Shown piece by piece: positions 32,520-45,627 of a stretch of 64,000 nucleotides of DNA. The stretch lies in the NCBI GenBank assembly GCA_037039685.1, contig JAWNGF010000004.1, forward strand, positions 2,914,001 to 2,978,000. The letters run 5' to 3'. The translations under genes and the position numbers were made by a program. The notes under the pieces are model-generated. The model worked only from the letters and a program-made list of their open reading frames with translations. It made no database searches and was not told the DNA's origin. The DNA comes from Ceratobasidium sp. AG-K (lineage: Eukaryota > Basidiomycota > Agaricomycetes > Cantharellales > Ceratobasidiaceae). Every line of letters starts with the position of its first letter. Positions within the stretch are counted from its first letter, which is position 1.

Positions 32520-35089
32520 TAGAGATTGCCATCAACACTGTATGAATGACAATCACCGAACCAAAACGTTGAAGCATTGTAGAATATATTCAAAGCCTCT
32601 AGCAAGGCACGTCTGCTTACATGAGTACTTGTTTACTGAGTATCTACAATATCACCTGCGTCCCGCTGACAGTCAGGCGCTCAGCCCCCATCAATTCACC
32701 CGTCCTACATGAAGCCTCAGATCTAAATCAGGTCGCCTCTCAAACTGAGGTGCTACGGTGAAGGGCCTCTACGTGGTGCACCGAGAGCCTTGACTTGGCT
32801 AACCAGTCAGCTAGCGTGAAGTATATCAGACCTATGGACAATGAAACAAGTTCAGATACCGCTAGCGCTCTCACCTGTTCACTCGTGCCCACATCACGCC
32901 AGCCCTAGGGCCATACAAAATCTAGCGTCAATGGAAATATCACAGTGCGCTGGCTAAAGGAACTGTATTCCGTGTTAGATAGGGAGGTAAAATGGGTCAC
33001 TCGCGTTAGCATAGGTTCCTCCATGTTCTCACCTCCCTACTAGCAAGCCATCCTTTAAAATCTGCGAATACCTAAAATAATGCGGTCGTGGATTGTATGC
33101 CAATTCCTCACCCGAAACTTGCAGGGCAGCGGGAGCTTGGTATGCGACCTGTGCTGACCCATCGACTCGTACCGCTTCGTTGGCCCTTGCACAACAGGGA
33201 AACCGAACGACCACATTGCGGCGGCCCACTTGACATATCTGTTAGCTTCCTACCTTGGAGCTCCATCAGTGCCATACCACAAGCCGCATTCTCTCAAAAA
33301 CAAAGCCGAGACATCTTACCGATAGACCAATTGAGATAAACCCACCAAGCGCCGGTGGGTATATTCTGAATTCAGGTATCGTGAACGGGCTTGTTGACCC
33401 TCAAGCATCATACGAACCTAAATAATGAAGAACGACGAGGATAAAAAATAAAAATGACGTAAGTAAAGCGCCAGCTTACCCGACAAATTGCAAACGGCCT
33501 GCTAAAACTCCCAGGGTTGAGCCTGTGAGGTACCACTGGCAGGCCGACCCTCGTTTTTACCCACATATTCGGCGTGAGTCCAATACTCCTCTTTCGGGTG
33601 TAGCATGGATGAGAAGTGGATACCAGGTGATGAAATTTTGCCTCTCTATCTCTCCAAAATGCAGGTATTACACCTTGGGGGCTCGCAGGCGCCACGAAGA
33701 ATAGGAACCCTCTCTTCCTGTGCATCTTAGCTCATTTTTACTAGCAGGATGTTGAGAAACTACTGTCACGTGATACCCGAACTTATCCGCAGATGGTCCA
33801 TACTACTCCCTACTCCTCTTGTAGTGGTGTATCTGTCGGAATCGTCAACTTTACAGGTTTCGAGTGATCAGCGGTCCCGATATGAATATTACCAGCTATC
33901 AAAGGGTTGGCTACCCACCAAGAATGAATACTTAGGTGCTAGATAACTATCAATGCACCCTTCCATGGGATGATGATGCTCCTCTCACTAGCCAGGCGGA
34001 GCGGTAATACATACATCTGCACCTAAAACAGTTTGATAGAATAGCTGTTATACTACTACCGAGCGTCACCTGATACAACTCACCAATATTGTCGCTTCGT
34101 CGCTTGATGTACCCCTGGATCGATTGGACGTTTCTTGTACGGACCAACAGCTAGTTGATAAGCCACAGGTAATGGGTCACTATACCAAATACTGGCCGAC
34201 ACATTCGTATCATCATAGCGATATGTTTGGCTCTGCTGCCCCTCCCAACGTCGGGGTTGTGTGAATCGGGACCAATTTTTCCTAGTTGACAATGTCACGG
34301 TCAGCTAGACCCAGCGGCGGTATCGGCATGCTTCCGGCAGTCTCATAGGGGTGCTTCCCCCTAGGAGGGACGGATACACAGACGCCGCCTTCTTTAGTGG
34401 ATCAAGGTAGGCGAGGGCACGCACCAACAAATGGAGGCGGGAACAACTAAAGGCGACCCCCGCTGGGCAAGCCACCATTGTATCCGAGAAAATTCTGCTG
34501 GACGTGCACGAGCTGAGAGCGTGAGAATCGAGAAAAAGGTCAATGTGCGGCGAGCCACTGAGCCCGCAAGTGCTGGGTACTTACCTCAGGCGGGCCATGC
34601 TGCTTATGGATAATCTATCGGCGCTCTACATGTAGCAACTGTTACTGTATGGATGATTCATCCGCGCTCTGGCAAATATGTCAGTATCGTTCGACCCTGG
34701 AAGCGGCCATCTCCGGTGAAGCGTTACTCGGTTCCAGTGTCTATTTTTTTCATTTCATCGCCGCTGAAATATGGCCATGGTTATGTACCGTGTAGAGCTC
34801 GCGTGCGCATATAAGGGGCAAACCCCCGGTGACAGAGAGAACATTCAGGACTAATGCAGCTCTGCCTGGACCAACTTTTCTCGGGACCCTCACCGCCGAT
34901 CGTCCGAGAGGTGAATGTGAGTAGCATACAAGTTGATCCTTCTGAAAGGGTTGGCCCGCTTATCCTCGTTCTGATTAATTTCGAGGCAAACTCCGCAAAT
35001 GTCATTGCCCAAGTAACTGGATATCCGCAACGGGCCTCTCAGTCGTCTACATACTACTCTCGTGGCAACGAACTTACTACCCATCTACT
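32520..35089. other. Gene-poor stretch downstream of the PDAT gene
   Basis: No ORF with recognisable motifs. A tRNA-like D-arm string near 33310-33350 does not fold into a full tRNA. The last few hundred bases must hold the 3' end of the PDAT transcript. Confidence 0.35.
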
Positions 35090-38000
35090 TCACTCGTCCC
35101 ACCGAATCTTCTTTGCATACTCGCGAATCCTTGAAACAAACCGCTCTTCTACCTCTTCGCCTCTTCCGGCCGCAACTCGAAGTACTGCCTTATTTAATGC
35201 CTCTGAACCCAAGATATCAATATGGTCCGAGGTAGTTTGCCCGCCGCGAGGATCATAAGGTTCGGGTTTGTGTGCCATCTGTAAGTATTATATAGGAAAC
35301 AGAAGATAATTAGCATTGCCCGACCGAGTCAAATCAGTGAACTCGCCTCTTGGGTTATCACTTTCACTCCATAAGGGTTCCACCTGCTGCCAGGCTTCCA
35401 GCCTTCTACGCACATGGCACCAAGGGACAAGAGCGCCACCGTGCCATCTCCCTCGCCTTCCAACGGCAATATGATCCAGGTCAGGTATGTACTATGCACG
35501 GATGGATTATAACCCACCGATTTTAACTCCGCTTTTTACCTAGGCGACGAAGCCATAATTAGCTTATCACATCGCACGAAAAACAAAACAAAAAACGAAG
35601 GGAGATGCAGAAGTATTATACATCTAACTTTGGGAGGGGGGGGGGGGGGCGGGCAACGCAGGGACAAGCTTTACAAAATGCAACATACTTTGGGTACTCC
35701 CGTGTCATTATGCACAGCAACGTCGATGAAGTTCCTCCTTGAGAGTGGCAAATCAAGAGGTGCTCTCTGGGTCATGCAAGTGGTATTACTCCCATCCAAA
35801 TCGGCGGCGCACTCGTCCCCAGGAGTAGAAGTTCCCGGGCTCTCGTGCTCAAATTCCGTGGCGGCATACCAGTAGGAGCGCTACCCAAGGGTTGCGTGAG
35901 CAGACTCGACATCAATCCCAATTGCAGGTGCTAACCTCCGTATCCTTACCATGACCGTATAGACAGTATATACGCATGCTCTTTAGATAGTAGCAATTTC
36001 AGCCCGCTATCCATTTTCTAACAGCCAGCCGAACTTACTGGAGCGTTGGGCAGCTTGACCTCCAATGGGTTTGAGAACTTGGTGTGATCATCGTCATTCT
36101 TAGCCAGTTGAGTGGGGTCCCTCTCGATACCGTATGAATAGTTGCCTGCCATCATTTTCTGTTCCATCTTGTCAATAGATTCAGATCCGACATTCGGTTT
36201 GTCACTCACCTGCCATTTCTCCTCCACATTCCCAAGTAGCCAGTTCCCCGCCTCTGCAGCGCTCATGTTCCCGGGGATATCAGATCCACTTTGCACATGT
36301 GCCGCAGGCGGGGAAGCGCGAAAGTTGAAGAAGCGCGCGTGAGAGTCCTCGGGGGCAATGTCATCGGGGTCGTCTGGCGCGCCATAAGGACCGGCATGCT
36401 GGGACTCGGCGTGAGTCAAGTTTGAAGTGGGTGTTGGACCACCATCGGTATTGAAGGGCGAAGGTGTACCCCAAACCGCGTCTCCCCCCTAATCATCCAG
36501 TTAAAGAGCGGGGAGAAGGTCGGCAAAAAGACCTACCTTGATCCACATACTCGCGCTTCCTGCCCAGCTACGGAATAACCTGGCACGCTCTTTGCGAGAG
36601 AAAAACTGCACGAGTTTGCGTTAGCGATAACGAAATACCTCATCCTTGATTGAGCGAACCTTTTCAAGTACTGATAAAATAGGACTAATCAGTCATTGTG
36701 GCAAACAAAATGGGAATGCTTACCATATGCTCCTGCAGGGTTGATCTCCACTGTATCTCTCATCTCGCCAGATACAAATGCGGCCATTGCCTTGGGCTAT
36801 GTATTTGGATCAGAGATCGACGATCATATCTCGACGAGGTTATCTAGCGCTTACAACACCCTGTATTCAATATGGGAGTTCTTGATCTTGCATCGACAAT
36901 AGGCACGGAACAGATGACGCACCAGCAAGGTTCCAGCGACATTAACGAACGCTTCAATATGGTCCTGTACGAAGATGAATTGACATATGCTCGGTCGAGC
37001 GCTGTACTTACCTCCACCCAGTTTGGTCCGCCGTTCCCGTAGCTTGGCGCTTCGACCCACTTCAAGCTACGGAGTTGTTAAGTCAGCCTTAGTGCATAGA
37101 ATCTTGAACTCGAGAACATACAAATACTAAATCAAGAAGTCAGAATAGACCAATGAGAGCGTAGTTGAAACTCAGCTTACCATGACCACAGTTCCTCCCA
37201 TGCTATGACCTGATACAAACAAGGACGGGTCAATCGAGCTAGCTTCCCTTAATCTCCAATCAAGAAAGCAACGCACTAACTAATACAACTTTCTTCCCTT
37301 GTCGTTTCCTACATCCTGATTAACCCTAATGCTCGTTTCATCCGTGATATACATACTTGAATGTCTCAACCTGTGCTTTGAGTCTTTACGAGGAGTCAGC
37401 GGAGCTAAGGTAGCATAGTGCCTAAATGTGAAGGCGTACCTCGAAAAGTAACCATCTCTAACCTCTAAATTATAATATGATAATCTCCAATCATATGCGG
37501 CCATGTTTAAGTTGTTCGTATCATAGTTTATTACAGCCAGATTTTCAATAATTTTAGACCTAGTCGATAAGGTTAGTACGTGCGTGATATGTCGCCAGCT
37601 GGCTGGTTTACCAAATCCAATATCCTGCAGGCCACGAGGTGAGTAACGCCCTATCGTGTGACCACGGTCAAATATATGCCTACCTGGCATAAAAGTGCTC
37701 GCGGCATCTAGTCCTTGCGCAGCGCGGACCTTGATACCGGGGGGATCCAAGCCTGTATCGGGGTCGAGCATGAGTGCCGCGATCCAGCGCTCTCGGTCCG
37801 TTATTACTGCCCGGACCATAGTAGTGGTGCCCCAAAGGCGCTTGCGAAAGTACGGTCGATAATCGGGCGACGTGGTCCAGGATTCAAGTCCCTAAATTTG
37901 ACGGAGAATGAATTTAGACTTACTTGAGAGATAGTGTGAGATACTTACTGTCGAGACGATGCCAGGTATAAGGATAACTGGGTGTTCCGCCTCCAGGCCT

Positions 38001-38539
38001 TGCTCTTTCAAAGCCGTGCCAACTCGAAAGTCGTTACTTTCCGCCCAAAGCTTCCCGGGAGTTGACTTGGATATCGATTCGGTTATCTGGCCCCATTCGA
38101 ATTCGAGACCAGGGAGGGTAAGACTGGACAGGTCATACTCTTCGAGGAGGAGTGCAATGTTCGGAGGTAGAGGAGAAAGGATAAAGAATGATGCTAGTAT
38201 ACCGACTAAAGTTCTCAACAATCTCAGCAACGAAATGTTGTGCGCCGTGATTGAAACTCACGCGCCAAGCCAAGTGGAAATAATACACGTCGTTTGCCGA
38301 TAAACCACTCCTGTCACACAACGTGAAGGTGAACTGTGTACCATGACCAAAAAGCTTACATCGAGCCTTCCTCTAGCATTCTGAAATTTATGTTTCTGCA
38401 ATTTTGTAATGGTGTCGAGAGAAACAACTACGCTCTCCTCACCAGCGGTCGGGGTTGGTACCTCGGGAACCGCATCGGCTTCTGGAGTTGGAGGAGTGGA
38501 GGGTTTCCCTCTTCTTCGTAGGTTAGGTAGCCCGAGCAT
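35090..38539 (-). CDS. LRO1: Phospholipid:diacylglycerol acyltransferase (LRO1/PDAT), 22 exons, 727 aa
   Basis: PDAT makes triacylglycerol by moving an acyl chain from a phospholipid to diacylglycerol at the endoplasmic reticulum. Spliced exons run from the ATG at 38539 to the stop at 35090 and sum to 2,184 bases with every junction in phase. The N-terminus is short and cytosolic. One membrane helix follows (VLFPLGLALGILASFFILSP). The LCAT-like domain has HPVILIPGIVST, NYDTNNLNMAAYDWRLSYYN, the nucleophile motif VLVSHSMGGTV, EAFVNVAGTLLGVPKAM, the Asp in EGDGTVALLSL and the His in SDHIDILGS. Length fits yeast and fungal PDATs (about 650-730 aa). Exons include 13-, 5-, 6- and 11-nt pieces (37612-37624, 37122-37126, 36855-36860, 36660-36670). 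The intron 35279-35346 has a GC donor. It appears intact. Confidence 0.93.
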
Positions 38540-39437
38540 TAGGCCGGCCCAGTATCGCTATGTAGTGAGGCGAACTACAATGGTCGTTTGAAACTACGCC
38601 GTTGACGTCACGTGTAGAAACGGAATTATAAGTTTAATTTAGACAGTGAGAAATATGACGTTATGAGTGTCACGTGCAGTATAACCCAGACAAGATAAAT
38701 TTACTCTCCAAACCCCCTGCCCTTTCGGCGAGCGACGTATCCACATGTCCTGCAAATCCCTACTACAACCCATCTGGGAGAACGATGCAAAGACGAAGGA
38801 AAGGACTGCTTCCCTGTAAGATCTCGTCGCGGCGGGAACGACCGAAAACGGTGGCGCAAAAAGCAGCACTAGAATCGTCGCCCAAGCCCCTTTCCTGTCC
38901 CCTGAACTCAAAGTCCTAGCCGAGAGCCTTTCCCGTAACATCTGCTCCTCAATGGAACATATTAGGCAGATTGGGCAGCTCTGATTACGACCTGGACCTC
39001 ATCTACCCCTCGTGCGCAGCTTGTACTCATCCGGAATCATACAAAAAGGCGAACAGGCAATTTCCTGCAACTCCCCCAAATTGAAGGCCCTTAAAAAAGT
39101 GCAAAACCTGCCCATCGTACTTCCGTGAAAGTATGATCGATTGCTCATATACATTCACGGGCGGTATGCGTGGTTATTTCCTCAACTTCTCACAGGCCTA
39201 CTAGAGTACTTCTGCCCTCTAGTGACGCCTGTAACCAGTTGGCCCTTTCTCATCTGTTTCCCTTCAACTCGTTCGATATCAATGGAGATCTGCTGTCCTA
39301 TTTCGCACCATAGTTGCGGGAGGTACTCCCTGCCACGCGAGGCGCTTGGGGTACTGGGATGTTGGTGAGCACAATAGCACGTTACCACTGGACTAGGTTT
39401 TGAGCCACCGACTGCAGTCTGGCACAAGGAAGTTCTC
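38540..39437. other. Upstream region of the PDAT gene
   Basis: It contains the PDAT promoter and possibly 5' exons of the plus-strand gene at 39.4 kb (for example an open run LKVLAESLSRNICSSMEHIR near 38905-38980). No TATA box stands out. Confidence 0.35.
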
Positions 39438-40210
39438 TTGAAAGGTGTGCTATACTTTTCCAGAGAGGCATGCGTTTCTAAATTTCACGTACGTGAACTC
39501 GCGTATAGCGCTGACCATCCCGTTGTGGCCGCCACCCTTGATCGGTTGACGAATGGGTATCAGGAGCATGTCTCTCATGATGGTCGAGTTTACTTTAAGC
39601 ACGAATATTTTTTGACGCCCTGCAATGTTAAGCACCGCGCTGTAGATATATCATTCCAACACGCCAAGAGTCAGATCAACCGTTGTTTAGAGGCTCACAA
39701 TGTTAGCCTTGGCTCGCATGAGGTAGTTGTGGTTCTTCATGACCTGCCACCTACCGAGTTAGGATTTTACTATTATGTGGTTGATCATGAACATGGACGA
39801 ATCATCGATACTTTTGCACATTTACAGGGCGTTCCGGGGATAGAGAATGGTATATTGATTTTTTCTTTGGGGCACGAGTCTTTGTGCTAAATTACCTGCC
39901 GAAGTTGGCATTTACAATGGGCCCACGCAGAGTGAAGCCGAATACTGGTACCATGTTTCTGTGTTCCCCACTCACCGACCGTGCACATCCAGAGCCTATG
40001 ATGACGCTTGCAGTCTTGCTCGCAAGCTCGTAAGGGAACGCCGTGAGCCACAGCTAGTTCACATTTATTCGGAACCTCTCTGACAAGGAGCGCCAGTTGA
40101 ATTTTCAGACATACCCCATCCGGAGCGTGAAATATCCCTTCATTACCTCCTAAGTCGTTTCGACCGAAACAACATCGACATGTATGCGACTTTCTCAGTC
40201 GGCAAGTTAA
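39438..40210 (+). CDS. Uncharacterised protein, copy A (probably partial or decayed)
   Basis: Plus-strand frames encode GSHEVVVVLHDLPPTELGFY, YYVVDHEHGRIIDTFAHLQG, then after a break at 39890 EAEYWYHVSVFPTHRPCTSR. This pattern, an Asp-Pro/VDH strand pair followed by an EYWYH...FPTHR segment, matches a large family of unnamed agaricomycete proteins with a WW-like VDH motif; I know no function. The second half (about 39890-40210) is in another frame, through an intron or frameshift, and a TGA interrupts it near 40081. A paralogue is at 41724-42243. Whether the gene is expressed is unclear. Confidence 0.45.
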
Positions 40211-40558
40211 TTGTTGAACCGCTACCCTAATTTAACCTCATGGTTAGCAGCCAGGATAATGCTGAGCGTTTTCGATGTTTCCTCGAAAGAATGCCTTCCT
40301 GTCGAGACTCCACCTCGGTCAACCCTTCTGCAAAGCTTCATAGGCGTTGTGGGTGTAGACGTTGTGCCTCTCTTGATTTTAACTGACGATGAGATCGCAG
40401 TTTACCGGCGTTTTTGGAGCTACGGAGCATGAAGATGATCATGAGGATGCCTCCGTGCGGCATGCTTCCGCAGAGCCCAACCCAGACTTAGTTATGTCGG
40501 GTGTAAGGTGCCGAGTTGGCTGGAATGCGGGTAGCGAATAAAGGTTATGAGACTTGGA

Positions 40559-41236
40559 TTATGCAGAATTGGTTGGTCTCCTCAGGTGTTGTAGTTCTGC
40601 CATATAACTAATCAGGAGTACATAATCGCAATTATTAGCAAAATTTAAAAATTGACAACAAGAGGCGCTCGCTTTCTGGTTCAATGAATATGGAATTGAG
40701 AACTGCCCTATCACGGTCGGCCGTAGCAAGCGTTGGCGCCCTTGTGTCGGCTCGAACTTAACGACGACTGGCGGCCCGACTAAGCGTGCAACCTTAACAT
40801 ATAAAGTTAAAATTGCACCCGTATCACTGGCGGCAAACCACTGACATCCTCTAGAGTATTTTCCTTCGCTTCGCCTTCGAGGGGTTGCGATCCCATCCCT
40901 GATCGCATCAAGGACAGGTTTGTTTTGACTTGCAATTTGGCGACTGCGAATTTCGGCTGGGACTTGAGGACCATCTATGTTACATACTTCAACAGCCTTG
41001 AGCTTCAAGTTGGCCCTCACATAAGCCGTTACACCTAGTGGTTGTTGGAGACAAGCAGCCCCCTGAGCCCACTGACTTATATTTGCGCCCCCTGGGGCAC
41101 GTACACCGCCGTGCCGGCGTGGATATACGGGTACTTTCTTCGTCTTCACAATCCCGTCGACACGGACCAGAGTACTCGGAAGGGGACTCCAGGTGCAGGG
41201 TAACCCGGTGATCGTGATGATTGCGCCTCCAGCCAT
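40559..41236 (-). CDS. Hypothetical protein (225 aa), possibly C2-like N-terminus
   Basis: A single open frame. The start, GAIITITGLPCTWSPLPSTL followed by VRVDGIVKTKKV, weakly resembles the first strands of C2-like domains at the front of some fungal repeat proteins, but no calcium-binding pattern is visible. The C-terminus is rich in Cys, Asn and Ser without a motif. It may be a chance ORF or the first exon of a decayed gene. Confidence 0.25.
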   Translation of the reverse strand: MAGGAIITITGLPCTWSPLPSTLVRVDGIVKTKKVPVYPRRHGGVRAPGGANISQWAQGAACLQQPLGVTAYVRANLKLKAVEVCNIDGPQVPAEIRSRQIASQNKPVLDAIRDGIATPRRRSEGKYSRGCQWFAASDTGAILTLYVKVARLVGPPVVVKFEPTQGRQRLLRPTVIGQFSIPYSLNQKASASCCQFLNFANNCDYVLLISYMAELQHLRRPTNSA

Positions 41237-41723
41237 TTCAAACCCACTGCTCTTCGATTTCCGCGACTGGTGCTAGTACGTTCCCGCATGCCTCTCAATG
41301 AACTTAATATAGGCATTTGATCGCTTTGATTCTTCGACACTGGGCGGTCGCCACTTCTATAATATGGTCTCGTATATATGAGTGCCCCCGCCACAGACCT
41401 CCTTGCTGCAACGACTTCGCTGAAACGATTCCTTCACTCTACGACATTCTATAGATATATTCTTAGTTATATTTCTCTCACCTGCTTCTCATTTCTCTTC
41501 AATCATGTCCAACCAATTGCGAGGCGCCCGTCCAGTTTTTCCCCAGTTTTTCACTGGGAGACCAAGGGAAAAGGTGATTATAATGTCTTCCTATACACGC
41601 ATACTAACCTGTATCATACTCAGATGCTTAGATAAGAGTCGACGCATGCCCAAGTATGTGTTTTGTGGTTTCCGGTGATGACCTAATGTAAGGCCTAACA
41701 GTACGCCTAGTTCTTCTCAGGGG

Positions 41724-42243
41724 TTGGAGCTTCAACATCATCAATTATACCACGGTTCTTCTTACCGATACCACAAATACCTCAACTTCCTCACTATTAA
41801 CAACTTATATGACAACTCGGTCCTCGAGACGTTTCTTCAAGCAACTCTCTCGATATCTCGGAGCTTGAGCTCGAGTGATTGTTCATTCCGAAAGAACCCC
41901 ATGGATATTGTGATCGTCATTCGATGTCTATCGACCGCCAACCCAAAATGGGCATACTATGTCGCCGACCATTCTACGCAGACAGTCAAATGGTTCGATG
42001 GAACTGCTCCACAATACTCAGATGTCAATGACCGTGAGCCACTATTTCTTGTCGTTGTTGATGTGTTGACTTCATGTCTGCCCTATTAGCACAGATGAGA
42101 GATGCTGCCGAGTATTGGTACCACCGTAGCCGATTTCCCGCTCATCTTCATTGTTCCCAAAATGATTATCGCGAGACAAGTGATCTCCTGGATCGGATGT
42201 CTGCGCCAGGGGGTCAATGTAGGCCCTTTCATCCTAAGAGCCA
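41724..42243 (+). CDS. Uncharacterised protein, copy B (paralogue of 39438-40210)
   Basis: It contains KNPMDIVIVIRCLSTANPKW, YYVADHSTQTVKWFDG and, after a TAG at 42087 or a frame change, AAEYWYHRSRFPAHLHCSQN. The order and motifs repeat those of copy A (VVDHEHGRI..., AEYWYHVSVFPTHR), so the two are related copies 2 kb apart on the same strand. The function of the family is unknown to me. The frame break may be an unrecognised intron or decay. Confidence 0.45.
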
Positions 42244-43635
42244 ATGAAATTTATTAGCTAACCACTTCAAAGACGATATAAATTGGTCGCAGACAGATAT
42301 ATTCAATTATAGAAGCAAATTAGATGGCGTCAAGTCTGCTCCGGTTCTGCAGGAGCAACAAACAGTAGTGATCGGTATGTTCTAGAACCAGAACGCTTAA
42401 TCCCGCAGTAAACATGAGAGTTACCAGCTGGAACATATAGCGATCTACTAAAATACTCGTTACCCCAATTTTATAAACCCGACTTATCTCTCAAGTGCAA
42501 GATCATGAAATCGCTCGCCGGTGTAGTAAGTCCAGTCAACGCTCTAATTCAAACGCATATATCCCGACCTAATATAAACCAGGGAATGCCTAGATTTACC
42601 CATAACCTGAACCGTGCTCACGGGAATACCAGTCGGACCACGGCCCAGATTATTCAAGATCACCGAGTTATTCGAGATCACCAGGGTACCCCGGATCCCT
42701 CGCCACACAATAGCGTCCACACAGGTAGAACTACCCCATCCCCGCCCTCGTCACAAAACAGCACACCACCCCATAACTCGAACTGAATCTTGAATACCAT
42801 ACCATGGGTATATAATTCGAATTAGATTTGTATCTGTCCGACATACACCAGAAGCTTACTGCATTTTTAGATTGACCGCTCGTGTAAATTGATGTCATGT
42901 ATGATTTATCGCGTCCAAATAACATAGCCACTTCCCGCTTGTAATAACGGGAATTTTTATTCGTTCATTTCTCGGATTCGATCCTCTGGCAGGGAGCCCT
43001 ACCCCGACTATTAATGGAATTGACTAACTATCCGTATGCTGTACAGTACCATCGTTAGAGGTAGTGCCACGGTTGTTAGGGAGATAGCTCGCTAGTTCGT
43101 CCTACATCCCAAATTACACATCCGGTGTTGCCTGTCGATACCATCGTCTTGCTGGTGTAATGTTTTATCATCGGTTTGCTACGTAGTACAATAAGCTTCA
43201 GAGCTTGAACACTTTGTTGCCCTCCTGTGGACTGTGGGTAACATGATGCGAAGGGGCACGTGACAGGAAGCAGTTGGGTTGCCAACCACAACAAGAGTGC
43301 CGTCGAAGCAATTTAGCTGACTTTCGAAATGTTTCTTAGTGACGGTAAATTAGTATCCTTGGGTGCTTTGTTTCTTTCGACCACCGGGAAATACGGCGTC
43401 GACGCCCGCTCTCAACGTGACTGCCACTCACTTGCAGGTCGCCACCAGACTCGCTTTCAGTCTGGCTGCCTGTTGGGATCGGACCCGGACGCTCACCTCC
43501 TCGTGCTGGCCTCGAGAGAGTATATTTGAACATCACATCCTTCCGGATCACCCAGCAAACACACTCATTCGCCGCTTGAGCTATCTGTCGGCTTCGACGA
43601 GGCTCAAACCACATTTCCTCACTGTGCTGTCCTAG
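42244..43635. other. Intergenic stretch, no gene recognised
   Basis: Short ORFs only (for example 42505-42786, plus, low complexity). Nothing is supported. Confidence 0.3.
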
Positions 43636-43816
43636 TTGGGTCGGTTGGGCTACTTGACTGTACCCGCCATTCTTTGCTTATTTACGCTGTTGCTTTATTT
43701 CTACCCACCTTCCTTTAAAGATACGGCCTTATGCAGGACGTCACTCCTTCTACCATTCCCCGCCACCAAAGCCAACGGGTCTTACAGCTCGCTTTCGTTA
43801 CCCTTATCATATCCAC

Positions 43817-45572
43817 ATGTACCGGGCCAGTCCGATTCTGATCCCACGGGCGATTGTTCGCCCCATCCCCATGCCCGGATTCAAGGTCTCGGTTTTCGAC
43901 GACATCACTGGAGCGCCCGTCCCGCAAGTACTAGCTTCGGATGGTGGTGGATTAATCAATGGCCAAATATTCTCGGCTCCTAATATGATATGGGCTATCG
44001 CGGCACTTACAATTGGGTTACCTCTTGGCATAGCTGGAGTGAGGCTTTGGAGAGTCACAACCGCATTGGGAGGGGGGCTTGTATTGGCTTTTGCCAGTAA
44101 GTGTCTTATACGATCCACCGATTCGACGTCAACTGACATTTTCACAGTGTGGGTCGCCTTGATAAATACAATATCTGAGGCTGGCTTTGCCTCGTCGCAG
44201 TCCATGTCCGATATGGTGCTCATCCTCATCACCGGAGCAGCGTTTCTTGTTGGCGTAATTAGTGGCGCGTTTCGCCTCCTCGTCCTCCCAGCGATGGCAG
44301 CTATTTGCGCCCTAGGCGGTGCATCAGTTGCCACCAGGGGCATTATATTACGCCCTGGACTGCTCGTTCCGCCTGGATTGAATCAGCAGCTGGCATTCGT
44401 GAATATTGTCATCATTGCGGCGGGCGCATTATTGGGCAGCCTTAGCGTTATATTCAAGCGACGCGAGGGTATGGTAAGTGGCACGGAAGCTATATGGAGA
44501 CCCTACTGAGAAGTATTTTAGATTTTCTCTACGGCCTCGATTGGTTCGTTCCTTGTCGCACTCACCGTTGACCTACTTCTCAACGGCCAGGACGGCATGA
44601 GCAGGGGATTAAGGTTCTTATTGGACATGAACGATAACCACTTGGCTGTAAGTAATTCCATCTCAATTTACCATATACTGCGTCGCACAAGTGCTCAATA
44701 TCGTCTCAATACCTTTATATACAAATCCGTGAAACCTTGGCTGGCTCGAACCGAATGCGAATTGCCCCCTACTCTACGCCAACGTCCACTTTATGGTAAT
44801 TCAGGATCTGGTTGGTGGTGGTTACAACCCTCCACTTTCGTCACAGATCATTGTGGCCAGCTCGATAGGATTAGTGTACGTACATTCATTCCGATGTCGC
44901 TTGCACGATAGTTTTAATATACTGGATTTAGGCCAATACTCTCCTTGTTTCAACACTTTGCGTTCCCCGGGTCCTTCCAACCGCCCCGACCCCGCGATCG
45001 CACCCGGGCTTCCACCGGTGAGCATACTACCCTTGAGACTGCGTAGCCACTGACTCGCCAACCCGTATTACCCTTGGACGTTCAATTCTCGGATGATGAC
45101 CTACTCTAATCGACCCTTGACTTTGTGCCAAAGATGCATCGCTATCAAAACCCAACTCGATTCTTATTCCGCCTAGACCGGCCCCCGGTCCGACCTGGCG
45201 TAACTCTGTGCTTTCCCTGTTCCGAGTTCCCGGAAGATTCTCTAAAACTGGCTCCAGTTCGGCTTCCCTCGATTCACGCGGGGCAAACATACTTTCAACC
45301 AAGATAGCAAACGAGCGTCGAGGAAGCTCAGCCTACAATTACGGAAAGGGCGTGTATGCGCTACCCTCGGAGCTCCTGCGTCAACAATCCGAAGCTCGGA
45401 AACCACCACCGCCTACCCGACAGAAGACATATACACCCCAGCTCAATCTTCGGCGTCCACCAGTGTCTGTGGTACGGGAGCAACCCAATCAGTTTGCTGG
45501 CGTTGGTTTGCGAGAGTATAGAGGTCGACCTGCCGCCAAAAAAAACAAAAATAAAAAAAAAAAAAAAAAACA

Positions 45573-45627
<55 letters not shown>

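Noticed and set aside
33240..33360. Possible tRNA gene on the minus strand
   Set aside because: A D-arm-like string and a GGTGGGT acceptor-like start are present, but there is no matching 3' acceptor strand or GGTTC-type T-arm within range.
35636..35652. G-quadruplex or regulatory G-run
   Set aside because: A single homopolymer G run inside a PDAT intron; no evidence of function, and homopolymer length is error-prone.
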